NCBI GenBank assembly: GCA_026393585.1
Contig: JAPKZV010000119.1
Location: 1 to 33,506 of the forward strand
DNA length: 33,506 nucleotides
Direction: 5' to 3'
Origin: Actinomycetota bacterium
GTDB taxonomy: Bacteria; Actinomycetota; Acidimicrobiia; Acidimicrobiales; Ilumatobacteraceae
The notes beneath the pieces were generated by a model that worked only from the letters and a program-made list of their open reading frames with translations, was not told the origin of the DNA and searched no databases. The translations under genes were made by a program, and so were the position numbers. Shown here piece by piece: positions 15,308 through 23,691 of this stretch (the stretch's first letter is position 1; each line of letters starts with the position of its first letter).

Positions 15308-17856
15308 TCAGGAAGTGCGGTGCCGGAGTCGCCTGCGCCCGCAAGTTCTACAGCTACAGGAGGTTCAAAACCTTCTACAGCAGTAAAGGTCATGCGCTTC
15401 TCGCCAGGCTTGTCGGGGTCGTCTTCTGTGTCGACCACAATGATGACGCCAGCAGCGAACTCTTTGTACAAGATCTTCTCTGATAGTGGATCTTCAATGA
15501 GACGCTGAATGGCACGACGCAATGGACGAGCACCAAGTTGTGGGTCGTAACCGCGTTCTGCCAACAATTCTTTGGCAGACAACTTGAGTTCAATACCAAG
15601 ACCTTGGCTCTCGAGTTGCCCAGTGAGACGCTTGATCATGAGATCAACCATTTGCATCACTTCGTCTTTAGCCAATTCATGGAAGACAATGACTTCGTCG
15701 ATGCGGTTGAGGAATTCAGGGCGGAAGTGTTGCTTCAACGCTTCGTTGACTTTTTCCTTCATGCGCTCGTATGAAACAGCTTCGTCACTTGTGGTGAAGC
15801 CAACGGCTCCCTTGCGCAAATCTTGTGTTCCCAAGTTTGAGGTCATGATGAGCACGGTGTTGCGGAAGTCAACCGAACGGCCTTGGCTGTCGGTGAGACG
15901 ACCCTCTTCAAGAATTTGCAAGAGAGTGTTGAACACGTCGGGGTGTGCTTTTTCAATTTCGTCGAAGAGCACAACACTAAATGGTTTGCGACGCACAGCT
16001 TCGGTGAGTTGGCCGCCTTCTTCGTAGCCCACGTATCCAGGAGGTGAACCAACAAGACGGCTGACGGTGTGCTTTTCCATGTACTCCGACATGTCGAGAG
16101 CAATGAGTGCACTGTCGTCGCCGAACAAGAATTCGGTGAGTGTCTTTGCGAGTTCAGTTTTACCTACACCAGTTGGTCCGAGGAAAATGAACGAGCCACT
16201 TGGACGCTTAGGATCTTTCAACCCAGCGCGTGTACGACGAATGCTTTGGCTGACGGCGCGAATTGCATTTTCTTGACCAATGATGCGCTTGTGAAGTTCG
16301 GCTTCCATGTTGAGCAACTTGGCAGTTTCTGCTTCGGTGAGTTTGTACACCGGAATGCCTGTCCAGAGGCTCAAAACCTCAGCAATAGCTTCTTCGTTGA
16401 CTTCGTCGAAAAGATCAACGCCAGACGCCTTAATGTCGGCTTCTTTGAGTGCACGCTCTTCAAGTAGTGAACGCTCTTGGTCGCGCAAGCGGCCTGCTTC
16501 TTCAAAACGTTGTTCTTCAACTGCTTTGCGCTTTGATTCTTGCACTTCAGCAATTTTGTTCTCGAGCTCTTTGAGATCGGGTGGTGTTTGCATGCGCTTA
16601 ATACGCAAACGGCTACCAGCTTCGTCAATAAGGTCGATTGCTTTGTCGGGAAGGAAACGATCGGCAATGTAACGATCGGCAAGGTTTGCCGCAGCAACGA
16701 GTGCTTGATCGGTGATGGTGACGCGGTGATGCGTTTCGTACTTGTCGCGGATGCCCTTCAAAATTTCAATGGTGTGCGCAACAGATGGCTCGTCAACCTT
16801 TACTGGCTGAAAGCGACGCTCAAGTGCGGCATCTTTTTCAAAATGCTTGCGGTATTCCTCAGTAGTGGTGGCACCAATGGTTTGGAGTTCACCACGAGCA
16901 AGCATTGGCTTCAAGATAGAAGCAGCATCGATTGCGCCTTCTGCTGCGCCTGCACCGACAAGTGTGTGAATTTCGTCGATGAACAAAATGATGTCGCCAC
17001 GAGTTTTGATTTCTTTCAAAACTTTTTTCAGACGCTCTTCAAAGTCACCGCGGTAACGGCTACCTGCAACAAGTGCACCGAGGTCGAGTGTGTAGAGCTG
17101 CTTGTTCTTCAAAGTTTCAGGAATGTCGTTGCTCACAATTTTCTGAGCGAGGCCTTCAATAATTGCGGTCTTACCAACACCAGGCTCACCGATGAGCACG
17201 GGGTTGTTTTTGGTACGACGTGAAAGAATTTGCATGACGCGCTCGAGTTCGCGTGAACGACCAATAACGGGGTCGAGCTTTTTGTCGCGAGCAAGTTGCG
17301 TGAGGTTGCGGCCGAATTGGTCGAGAATTTGGCTGCCGCCTTTGTCGCCACTTTCTTCTTTGCCACTTCCTGCAGCTGCACCGGCTGGGGTGCCTTCGCC
17401 CTTAGAGCCGGCTGGGCCTTGGTAGCCACTGAGCAACTGAATGACTTGTTGACGCACGCGACCAAGGTCGGCGCCGAGCTTGACCAAAACTTGAGCGGCA
17501 ACGCCTTCGCCTTCGCGAATGAGGCCGAGCAAGATGTGCTCGGTGCCGATGTAGTTGTGGCCGAGTTGGAGAGCTTCACGTAATGAGAGTTCAAGAACTT
17601 TTTTGGCACGAGGGGTGAAGGGAATGTGACCTGAAGGTGACGAACCACCCTGACCAATGATGTCTTCTACCTGGGCGCGTACCGCTTCAAGAGAGATACT
17701 GAGCGACTCGAGTGCTTTTGCGGCAACGCCTTCACCCTCGTGAATGAGCCCAAGCAAGATGTGCTCGGTGCCAATATAAGAATGGTTGAGGAGGCGCGCC
17801 TCTTCTTGCGCTAACACCACAACTCGTCGCGCCCTGTCGGTAAAGCGTTCGAACAA
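15304..17856 (-). CDS. clpC: ATP-dependent Clp protease ATPase subunit ClpC
   Basis: An 850-aa double-AAA+ unfoldase that feeds proteins to ClpP. It has two N-domain repeats (about 1-70 and 78-145), AAA1 with Walker A GEPGVGKT (223-230) and Walker [15 protein letters not shown]-type coiled segment ([20 protein letters not shown]) precedes AAA2 with [25 protein letters not shown] and the C-terminal D2-small domain. Length and order equal mycobacterial ClpC1. The start is TTG, since the universal [11 protein letters not shown] begins there, preceded by AAGGGCGG as Shine-Dalgarno. Downstream lie the coupled lipoprotein gene and radA. Confidence 0.97.
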   Translation of the reverse strand: MFERFTDRARRVVVLAQEEARLLNHSYIGTEHILLGLIHEGEGVAAKALESLSISLEAVRAQVEDIIGQGGSSPSGHIPFTPRAKKVLELSLREALQLGHNYIGTEHILLGLIREGEGVAAQVLVKLGADLGRVRQQVIQLLSGYQGPAGSKGEGTPAGAAAGSGKEESGDKGGSQILDQFGRNLTQLARDKKLDPVIGRSRELERVMQILSRRTKNNPVLIGEPGVGKTAIIEGLAQKIVSNDIPETLKNKQLYTLDLGALVAGSRYRGDFEERLKKVLKEIKTRGDIILFIDEIHTLVGAGAAEGAIDAASILKPMLARGELQTIGATTTEEYRKHFEKDAALERRFQPVKVDEPSVAHTIEILKGIRDKYETHHRVTITDQALVAAANLADRYIADRFLPDKAIDLIDEAGSRLRIKRMQTPPDLKELENKIAEVQESKRKAVEEQRFEEAGRLRDQERSLLEERALKEADIKASGVDLFDEVNEEAIAEVLSLWTGIPVYKLTEAETAKLLNMEAELHKRIIGQENAIRAVSQSIRRTRAGLKDPKRPSGSFIFLGPTGVGKTELAKTLTEFLFGDDSALIALDMSEYMEKHTVSRLVGSPPGYVGYEEGGQLTEAVRRKPFSVVLFDEIEKAHPDVFNTLLQILEEGRLTDSQGRSVDFRNTVLIMTSNLGTQDLRKGAVGFTTSDEAVSYERMKEKVNEALKQHFRPEFLNRIDEVIVFHELAKDEVMQMVDLMIKRLTGQLESQGLGIELKLSAKELLAERGYDPQLGARPLRRAIQRLIEDPLSEKILYKEFAAGVIIVVDTEDDPDKPGEKRMTFTAVEGFEPPVAVELAGAGDSGTALPE

Positions 17857-17950
17857 TTTGACCGCCCTTATCTGGTGCCCTTCGGCACTGAAATACGTTG
17901 CCCAAGTGTACCTGCACCGTTAGGGCAGGGCGCATTGTGGGCCGTAACCT
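17857..17950. promoter_or_regulatory. Divergent intergenic region clpC / polyprenyl synthase
   Basis: On the clpC side AAGGGCGG lies 5 nt before the TTG start. On the other side TAACCT (17945-17950) touches ATG 17951 and lies exactly 6 nt before the in-frame GTG 17957. No ClgR-type operator or -35 box could be identified by eye. Confidence 0.4.
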
Positions 17951-18937
17951 ATGAGTGTGGCAACAGCCTCACCCCTCCTCTCATTGCCCCATATGGCCGC
18001 CGACCGCGAACGGGTCGAAGCGGCAATGCTGGCTGCCGTTCGTACCTCCGACGACTACCTCACCGAAATTGCCTCGCACCTGATTACTGCAGGCGGAAAG
18101 CGCTTGCGCCCAGTCATGGCAATAGCTGCGTCGCTGGTGGCAACCGGTGGAAGTGCTGCAGAAGAGGCAATTCAGGGTGGCATCGCTTGTGAATTGGTGC
18201 ACTTGGGCTCGCTGTATCACGACGATGTGATGGATGAATCCACCACCCGCCGCGGGGTGGAAACGGTGAATGCCAAATGGGGAAACCTGCAAGCAATTCT
18301 CGCCGGCGATTTTTTGTTGGCGCGCGCTTCAGAAATTGCAGCGTCATTAGGTACAGAAGTTGCCGGGTTGCTCGCTCACACCATTGGCAATTTGTGTGAA
18401 GGACAAATTGAAGAGTTGCGTCATACCTACGACACTTCACGCCCGGTCGATTCGTATCTCGTCAGCATCGATGGCAAAACAGCTTCGCTCTACAGCACTG
18501 CTGCGCGTATTGGCGGAATTGTGGCCGGCCACGATCGTGCAGTAATTGACGCATTAACTCGTTATGGAACTGCCTATGGAATGGTGTTCCAAATTGTCGA
18601 CGACATTCTCGACATCACTTCTTCCGATGCTGAACTCGGCAAGCCCGCAGGCCACGACATGGTGGAAGGCGTGTACACATTGCCAGTACTGCACACCATG
18701 GCAGTTGGCGATGCAACTGGAAAAGAATTGCAGTCAATGCTGGGTGCGCCTCTTGATGATGAACAACAACGCCGAGCATTAGAAATAGTTCGCGCTGGTA
18801 GCGGAATTCAATTTGCTATTGAAACTGCGCAACGCTTTGTGCAAGAAGCAAGCGATGCGTGTGATGCATTGCCTCAGGGTGAAGTAACCGACGCATTGCG
18901 CGAAGCCACTAATAATTTATTGCAATCAATTGCGTAG
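17951..18937 (+). CDS. Long-chain polyprenyl diphosphate synthase (GrcC/IspB family)
   Basis: A 328-aa trans-prenyltransferase that extends allylic diphosphates with isopentenyl diphosphate, most likely for the menaquinone side chain. The first Asp-rich motif is DDVMDESTTRRG (about residue 90) and the second is DDILD (about 217). AGGKRLRP near residue 56 and GKTASLYSTAARIGG are conserved substrate-binding blocks. A possible true start is GTG 17957, two codons in, because TAACCT lies 6 nt before it as a leaderless -10 box. Its last 12 bases overlap the convergent flavoprotein gene. Confidence 0.9.
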   Translation: MSVATASPLLSLPHMAADRERVEAAMLAAVRTSDDYLTEIASHLITAGGKRLRPVMAIAASLVATGGSAAEEAIQGGIACELVHLGSLYHDDVMDESTTRRGVETVNAKWGNLQAILAGDFLLARASEIAASLGTEVAGLLAHTIGNLCEGQIEELRHTYDTSRPVDSYLVSIDGKTASLYSTAARIGGIVAGHDRAVIDALTRYGTAYGMVFQIVDDILDITSSDAELGKPAGHDMVEGVYTLPVLHTMAVGDATGKELQSMLGAPLDDEQQRRALEIVRAGSGIQFAIETAQRFVQEASDACDALPQGEVTDALREATNNLLQSIA

Positions 18938-19864
18938 CGCCGCGGCAGCTGCAAGACCACTGAGTACAGCACCTTCCACGCGGGGTTCGGCAAATGCATC
19001 GCCGGCAAGTACGAAAGTACCCGACTCATGGAGCCAACACCGCTCAGGAAACTGAGTAATAGGTGTAGCAAAGCGCCACTTCTTGTAGTTGCTCTCCACA
19101 ATTTTTGCGTTACCTAAATATGGCTGGGCGTGGCGAGTGAGTTCTGCCAAACCATCTTCAAGGCTGTCGTCCCAATGTGTGGCGCTCCACTCTGGCCCTG
19201 CATGAAAGGTGAGTGCGTGTTGGGTAGAAATGCCCTTCGCAAAGTTGTCACCAATAAAAGAAAAAACATCGTCGGGGTTTTGCATGCCACCTGGTGCGGG
19301 AACTGCACTGGGCCCATCAAGAACAGCAAGTAGTGCAAGTGTGCGGTGATAGTCAACCACGCGCAATTCCTCGGGCAATTCAATGCCAGTGGTGTAGGCA
19401 AGTCCAAAGCTTTGTGCAATGGGGCAAGTCATTACTACTGCATCGCACATGATGGACGTTCCATCGTCGAGTTGCACTTCCCACTGTTCACCTTTTTTGC
19501 CAAGTGAAAACACCAGTGAACTGCAACGCACATCAAGGCCTGTTGCGAGATATTTTGCAATAGATGTCATCCCTTTGTCGCCAACATAACGAGGGAAGCC
19601 ATCACCAGCTGGCGAAAAACCCTTGCACCATTCGCGCACTACGCCTTCACCTAACCACACCTCAACATGTTCGGCGAATGCGTTGTTGCGAACAGTAAAA
19701 AACTGTGCGCCGTGGTCGAAGGTGGCATTTCCAATACGCCGTGTTGCAAGGCGCCCACCCACCGAACGTCCTTTATCAAGAACAAGAACTTCGTGGCCTG
19801 CTTGCTGCAGTGTTTGTGCGGCAATTAAACCGGAAAGCCCTGCGCCAACAACAACACATTTCAT
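18926..19864 (-). CDS. FAD/NAD(P)-dependent amine-oxidase family protein (renalase-like)
   Basis: A 312-aa flavoprotein. The N-terminal dinucleotide motif GAGLSGLIAAQTL, the E/D at VLVLDKG and the block SVGGRLATRR match renalase-like oxidoreductases. DHGAQFFTVRN follows as in that family, and FVLAGDAFAEPRVEGAVLSG closes the FAD site near the C-terminus. Bacterial renalases oxidise aberrant dihydronicotinamide isomers, but the substrate here is unproved. No signal peptide is seen beyond the nucleotide-binding strand. ATG 19864 has TAGCGT ending 7 nt upstream. Confidence 0.83.
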   Translation of the reverse strand: MKCVVVGAGLSGLIAAQTLQQAGHEVLVLDKGRSVGGRLATRRIGNATFDHGAQFFTVRNNAFAEHVEVWLGEGVVREWCKGFSPAGDGFPRYVGDKGMTSIAKYLATGLDVRCSSLVFSLGKKGEQWEVQLDDGTSIMCDAVVMTCPIAQSFGLAYTTGIELPEELRVVDYHRTLALLAVLDGPSAVPAPGGMQNPDDVFSFIGDNFAKGISTQHALTFHAGPEWSATHWDDSLEDGLAELTRHAQPYLGNAKIVESNYKKWRFATPITQFPERCWLHESGTFVLAGDAFAEPRVEGAVLSGLAAAAALRN

Positions 19865-19871
19865 AAGCGAG

Positions 19872-19877
19872 ACGCTA
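19872..19877 (-). promoter_or_regulatory. Candidate leaderless -10 box of the renalase-like gene
   Basis: TAGCGT ends 7 nt before ATG 19864, in the 24-bp gap behind the pseudophosphatase gene. Confidence 0.45.
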
Positions 19878-19888
19878 GCGAAAGAGAA

Positions 19889-20398
19889 TTAGCGCAGTTC
19901 GTGAACGCGCAAAATGAGTTCGCGTGCGAAGGGGTCTAATTGTTGGCCAGCAATGCGTTCGGTGATGATGATGGCTTGTGAAGGGTCATCGACAAGACCA
20001 CTCCAGCGGATGTAGCCACCCATAATGCCAATGATGCGATCGCCTACTTCTTCGGCGTGCACCAAGATTTTGGTATCGCCAGCGAGAAGTACTTTGAGTT
20101 CGTTATAGAAAGAAACGAGCCATGGGTCAATATCGTCGGCGCCGCTGAGCGGACGATGGCGATAAGGCAAGTTGAGTTCTTCGTAGCTGTGCAGGTTGTG
20201 AGGCGCACCAATGATGGAAAAAACACTGGCGAAGTTGTTTTCGCGCAACCAGATGATTTCTTCTTGGCGACGCACGCGACGGTGGTTGACGCCATATCCG
20301 CCTGGGCGCTCGCAAATAGCGAGACGATCTTTAATGATCCATGTGAAGTTCCGGGGTTGGATACCCAGAGCCCATTTTCCTCGAAGCTTCGGTGGCAT
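19889..20398 (-). CDS. Dual-specificity-phosphatase-like protein lacking the catalytic cysteine
   Basis: A 169-aa protein. The order of elements recalls small dual-specificity phosphatases: N-terminal FTWIIKDRLAICERPG, EEIIWLRENNFASVFSII, an aromatic-proline segment NLPYRHRPLSGADD, then VHAEEVGDRIIGIMGGYI. In active enzymes that last segment reads HCxxGxxR; here Cys is Ala while His and Arg remain. It would bind rather than cleave phospho-ligands, if the fold call holds. From memory, similar proteins sit near tilS in other Actinobacteria. It starts at an ATG overlapping the tilS stop by one base. Confidence 0.65.
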   Translation of the reverse strand: MPPKLRGKWALGIQPRNFTWIIKDRLAICERPGGYGVNHRRVRRQEEIIWLRENNFASVFSIIGAPHNLHSYEELNLPYRHRPLSGADDIDPWLVSFYNELKVLLAGDTKILVHAEEVGDRIIGIMGGYIRWSGLVDDPSQAIIITERIAGQQLDPFARELILRVHELR

Positions 20399-21291
20399 TA
20401 CTGCAATCTTAATCGCTGATTGCTTCTTCGCACCTGTTTCCCGCCACCAATTTCACATCCAGGGTGAATTCCTCGGGCAACTTCAAGTACACGCTCAACA
20501 GTTGCTGCATCGGGTGGGTAGGGGTTGGCGAGCCACATGCGAATTGCACGGCGAGCAAGTGGAAGCGGGGCAGCGGCAAGTGCCGGTGCGTCGAGTACGT
20601 CAATAACCGAGGCGAGATCTTGGAGGAATTTTTCGTCGTCGCCAATGAGTTGCGATTCACGAGCAATGAGATGTGCGACATCACGTTGTGCGATGGAGTT
20701 GAGAAGTGGAAGAAGCTCGTGGCGTACGCGATTGCGCTGAAAGCGAGGATCACTATTGCTGGAGTCTTCAACAAGGTCAATATCAAATGCGGAGCAGAGC
20801 GCTTCGGTTTCATGTCGGCGCAAGTGAAGAATCGGCTTGCTGTGCGTATAACGCATTCCCGAAAGGCCTTCGGTTCCGGCCCCACGCATGAGGTTGATGA
20901 GCACGGTTTCTGCTTGGTCGTCGGCTGTATGGCCAGTGAGTACACCGGGAGGCAAGAGTGCAAAACGAGCTTGGCGGGCTCGTGCTTCTAAGTTGGGGCC
21001 ATCGGCTAGGTCGGCGCGTAAAGAAATAGCCATGGCACCAAAACGTGTGGCGATATTTTCTACAACGGAAAATTCATTCTGAGAACCAACTCGTAAACCA
21101 TGGTCAACGTGATACGCGGTGACCTGGTGTCCGGTTGCTACCGCAAGAATGAGAAGTGCTACGGAATCGGCACCGCCAGAAACCGCACATGCCACACCGT
21201 GAGGTGCTTCGGTAGATAGAGGAAAGTGTGTGCGAGTAAGAAGTTCTTGTACCAGTTCATGATGCTGAAGTGCTTGCGCATCAAGAATCAT
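20398..21291 (-). CDS. tilS: tRNA(Ile)-lysidine synthase
   Basis: A 297-aa TilS of the short actinobacterial form. It attaches lysine to C34 of the CAU-anticodon isoleucine tRNA so that AUA is read. The PP-loop SGGADSVALL (about 38-47) is intact. AYHVDHGLR, GHTADDQAETVLINLMRGAG and the RNRVRHELLPLL block follow as in the family. The C-terminal part is short, lacking the extra domains of the E. coli enzyme. Its stop overlaps the next gene (TAATG). The upstream 45-aa gene ends 17 bp before it and may share its transcript. Confidence 0.94.
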   Translation of the reverse strand: MILDAQALQHHELVQELLTRTHFPLSTEAPHGVACAVSGGADSVALLILAVATGHQVTAYHVDHGLRVGSQNEFSVVENIATRFGAMAISLRADLADGPNLEARARQARFALLPPGVLTGHTADDQAETVLINLMRGAGTEGLSGMRYTHSKPILHLRRHETEALCSAFDIDLVEDSSNSDPRFQRNRVRHELLPLLNSIAQRDVAHLIARESQLIGDDEKFLQDLASVIDVLDAPALAAAPLPLARRAIRMWLANPYPPDAATVERVLEVARGIHPGCEIGGGKQVRRSNQRLRLQ

Positions 21292-21308
21292 GACAATGTG
21301 CGACGGCC

Positions 21309-21446
21309 TTAACGGTTGCGGCGCCCTGGGTACTTGGTTGCGCTGACCTTAGAGACATACCCAGCCACCATGGCGAGAACGGTTCCTACGCCAACGACGG
21401 TGAGAACTACACCAATCCACCAGTGCCAAACTTCTGCTGCAATCAT
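21309..21446 (-). CDS. 45-aa single-helix membrane peptide (not in ORF track)
   Basis: This ORF is below the track length cut-off. It encodes 45 residues: a start MIAAEVWHWW, a hydrophobic helix IGVVLTVVGVGTVLAMVAGY (residues 11-30) and a basic tail ending YPGRRNR. The tail suggests a cytoplasmic C-terminus. Support comes from TACGAT ending exactly 6 nt before its ATG, the same leaderless signature seen at many real genes here, and from its snug fit between marR and tilS. I do not recognise a family. It may be co-transcribed with tilS. Confidence 0.72.
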   Translation of the reverse strand: MIAAEVWHWWIGVVLTVVGVGTVLAMVAGYVSKVSATKYPGRRNR

Positions 21447-21452
21447 GTCTTT

Positions 21453-21458
21453 ATCGTA
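21453..21458 (-). promoter_or_regulatory. Candidate leaderless -10 box of the 45-aa gene
   Basis: TACGAT ends 6 nt before ATG 21446, in the 30-bp gap after the marR stop. Confidence 0.45.
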
Positions 21459-21476
21459 GCGAATAACGCCGAAGTT

Positions 21477-21974
21477 TCACGGCTCAAAAGTGCCGGCAAC
21501 ATCGTCGACGGAAGTAACAAACTGGGTGAGTAATTGAGCAAATTTTGCTTGATCTTCTGGGGCAAAGTCGCTCAAAATTTTGATCATGACCTTCAAGCGT
21601 CGTTCAGTAATGATGTTGTGGCGGGCACGACCAGCAGAAGTAACAGCAACTGTTACCACGCGGCCATCGGAGGCAAGTGTGGTGCGCTCGGCAAGCTCTA
21701 GTTTTTCGAGGCGCTGAATGGCACGCGTTGCCGTAGACGGGTCAACACGAAGTGCTTCTGCGAGGTCGCCCATGCGCCAGAACTCGCGCTCAACGAGAAG
21801 GTCAAGAGTGTCGACTTGGCCAGGGTCGAGAGCCGATTCGCCTTCGCCAAAAAGTTTGCTGCGTAGCGATGAAGCTGCAGCACCGCGGCGCAAGTCGCGC
21901 CAAGCGTTACCGATCGCCGCAATACTTTCGAGGTCGTCAACGGGGTGTGAGGAAGAGTGTGAGAGGGGGTTCAC
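21477..21974 (-). CDS. MarR family transcriptional regulator
   Basis: A 165-aa winged-helix protein. The recognition region LAEALRVDPSTATRAIQRLEK and the wing ERTTLASDGRVVTVAVTSAG are typical of MarR dimers that release DNA on binding a small ligand. Helices at both ends (including VDTLDLLVEREF and the C-terminal FAQLLTQFVTSV) would form the dimer interface. The start is GTG 21974 with a purine-rich AAGAAAG upstream. It is divergent from the cysteine-containing protein with 26 bp between the starts, which could make that gene its target, by inference. Confidence 0.88.
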   Translation of the reverse strand: MNPLSHSSSHPVDDLESIAAIGNAWRDLRRGAAASSLRSKLFGEGESALDPGQVDTLDLLVEREFWRMGDLAEALRVDPSTATRAIQRLEKLELAERTTLASDGRVVTVAVTSAGRARHNIITERRLKVMIKILSDFAPEDQAKFAQLLTQFVTSVDDVAGTFEP

Positions 21975-22000
21975 AGTGCTTTCTTTCTTCGGGTTGATCT

Positions 22001-23188
22001 ATGTTTAGCAAAAACCGCAGGGCACATATGCAAAAAAGCGGAATTATCTTAAAAAATCAGGATCTTGAGTTGGGCAGTGCCAATAGCGCAGGTGCATTAG
22101 ATGCCCTTCCTCCTGGCTATTCCGACCTAGTACCGGAAGTTGATTTTGGTCCGGCCATGTCCAGTCTCGTCAACATCGGATCAACACCTTGCACGGTGAA
22201 GTCGAGCAATGTCTCGGCGCTCCCCGTAGAAACCAAAATTGATCTTCCGCCCAGCGATCTTATGCAATTTGCAGGAGCTCTGGGAACAATGAGATCAAGT
22301 AGTTCATCACTCGTGACTTTAGATTGTGTTTCAAACTTGCAGTTTGATGGAACAGAAAAAGTGATTACTGGAACTGTCACTAACACGGCCCTTAACCTCA
22401 AGGGCACTTTCTCTTTGAAGTGTTCCTTTAAACAGTCTCTCGCGGTGAGTGCATCGCTGTCGTTTGGTATGGCTGTGAAAGGTGGATCTCAACTGTCAAT
22501 TAATCCAACGACAGCTGTCATTCCGATTTCTTGCGGCATTCGCATTGAGATGTCAGACGGAACAACCGTGACCGCCGCGGTTGAAGGTTCAGCAGGTGCC
22601 GGTGAAACTGCACCATGCGAAGGCGAAACCGATCGTTCGTGTGTTGGCATTGCGGCAGATACAAAAGTAATAGTTACATCAGCCACTGGTGCTCTGAAGG
22701 GGTATGTCGGTAGTGGAACCTACTCATTTCAAGATTCATTTACTTTGCCATCAATTAATGACAACCTGGGGCAAGTTGGTTCACTCTTGGGTAAGTCTTC
22801 CGTTCGTGCCTACCGGTCTGTTCCACAAGCGATAAGCAACGCCGCCGTAATGAAAATTGCATTTGTTCCTGGTGCTGCAAAGACTGAAATTTTGTACCCA
22901 GCAGTCGTTGCGGGCACAAAAACTATTTTTGGCAAGGATGCAACGTATGGAGCTGTTTCGTCGCCAAAGGCAAAGTGTGTTTTTAGCGCAGTGAAGGGCG
23001 CAAAACAGTTTGCGCTTCCTGCCGTCACCGCGAATGCGCAAGGTGCAACAACTGCGAAAAAATTGACAGCCGCACAAGCGACGAAAATGTCGAAAGCTCT
23101 AGGAATAAAAGCAGGTTCGGCATTTGTATTGCGCGCAAAATGTGGCAGCGCAACTACTAATCAAAATGTGGTCTACGGCAACACTTAA
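22001..23188 (+). CDS. Unrecognised 395-aa beta-rich protein with eight cysteines and no signal peptide
   Basis: I do not recognise this family. The composition (Ser, Thr, Ala, Gly, Val; no Trp noticed) and eight spread cysteines, such as STPCTVK, LKCSF, APCEGE and RAKCGS, resemble secreted disulphide-bonded proteins. A C-terminal part (about residues 265-395) looks like a separate domain, including VPGAAKTEILYPAVV and AKKLTAAQATKMSKAL. Yet neither ATG 22001 nor the alternative ATG 22028 is followed by a hydrophobic signal. A stop lies in frame just upstream of 22001, so the leader cannot be further 5'. It is divergent from marR and shares a TTAA stop with mgsA. Confidence 0.75.
   Translation: MFSKNRRAHMQKSGIILKNQDLELGSANSAGALDALPPGYSDLVPEVDFGPAMSSLVNIGSTPCTVKSSNVSALPVETKIDLPPSDLMQFAGALGTMRSSSSSLVTLDCVSNLQFDGTEKVITGTVTNTALNLKGTFSLKCSFKQSLAVSASLSFGMAVKGGSQLSINPTTAVIPISCGIRIEMSDGTTVTAAVEGSAGAGETAPCEGETDRSCVGIAADTKVIVTSATGALKGYVGSGTYSFQDSFTLPSINDNLGQVGSLLGKSSVRAYRSVPQAISNAAVMKIAFVPGAAKTEILYPAVVAGTKTIFGKDATYGAVSSPKAKCVFSAVKGAKQFALPAVTANAQGATTAKKLTAAQATKMSKALGIKAGSAFVLRAKCGSATTNQNVVYGNT
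23185..23188. other. Shared palindromic stop TTAA of convergent genes
   Basis: TAA on the plus strand (23186-23188) ends the 395-aa gene, and TAA on the minus strand (23187-23185) ends mgsA. This is the second such case in the window. Confidence 0.9.
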
Positions 23189-23652
23189 TCGAGCAAAGGC
23201 GTGGCGCGGTTATATGTGCTGCTAATCATTGGTGACGACAAGATGTAGTCGGCCGTTGATGGGTTGCATGCCACGGGAATATTCCATACTGCGGCAATGC
23301 GCAACAGTGCCTTAATGTCGGGGTCGTGTGGCTGGGGTTCAAGCGGGTCCCAAAAAAAGAGGAGTACATCAACAAGGCCATCTGCAATGCGCGCGCCAAG
23401 TTGTTGGTCACCACCGAGTGGCCCGCTGCGCAAGCGTTCAACGTCGAGGCCAGTGTGTTCATGAATGATGCGCCCCGTTGTGCCGGTGCCCATCAAAATG
23501 TGATTGTGCAATTCATCGCGATGGTGCATTGACCATTCCAACATTTGTGGCTTCATGTTGTCGTGCGCAACAAGAGCAATACGTTTTTGTGCGCTGGTGG
23601 GAACACCGCTTGCCGCTGGGTTTGTTGTGGAGTCAATAGATGATGGGGCCAT
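23185..23652 (-). CDS. mgsA: Methylglyoxal synthase
   Basis: A 155-aa MgsA converting dihydroxyacetone phosphate to methylglyoxal and phosphate, a bypass of lower glycolysis under phosphate limitation. After about 20 variable residues come IALVAHDNMKPQML, GTGTTGRI, RSGPLGGDQQLGARI (holding the catalytic Asp) and FFWDPLEPQPHDPDIKALLR. The last segment, with its conserved Asp-Pro and His, is the family signature. VACNPSTADYIL closes the domain. The start codon lies in the loop of a perfect 7-bp hairpin. The 4-nt 3' overlap with the convergent gene leaves no terminator space. Confidence 0.95.
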   Translation of the reverse strand: MAPSSIDSTTNPAASGVPTSAQKRIALVAHDNMKPQMLEWSMHHRDELHNHILMGTGTTGRIIHEHTGLDVERLRSGPLGGDQQLGARIADGLVDVLLFFWDPLEPQPHDPDIKALLRIAAVWNIPVACNPSTADYILSSPMISSTYNRATPLLD

Positions 23653-23660
23653 ACCCCATC
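23642..23660. repeat. Perfect 7-bp inverted repeat around the mgsA start codon
   Basis: GATGGGG and CCCCATC flank a 5-nt loop. On the mgsA strand the loop is TATGG, which contains the start ATG. It could be an mRNA hairpin or a DNA operator. Confidence 0.6.
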
Positions 23661-23691
23661 TTTGCTCAGTTATGGAAACAATGAGGTGTAA

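Noticed and set aside
16540-17223. 227-aa plus-strand ORF, with other long plus ORFs across 15320-17583
   Set aside because: These are shadows of clpC on the opposite strand; a conserved double-AAA gene explains the region.
20464-20991. 175-aa plus-strand ORF
   Set aside because: It is antisense to tilS, which has an intact PP-loop.
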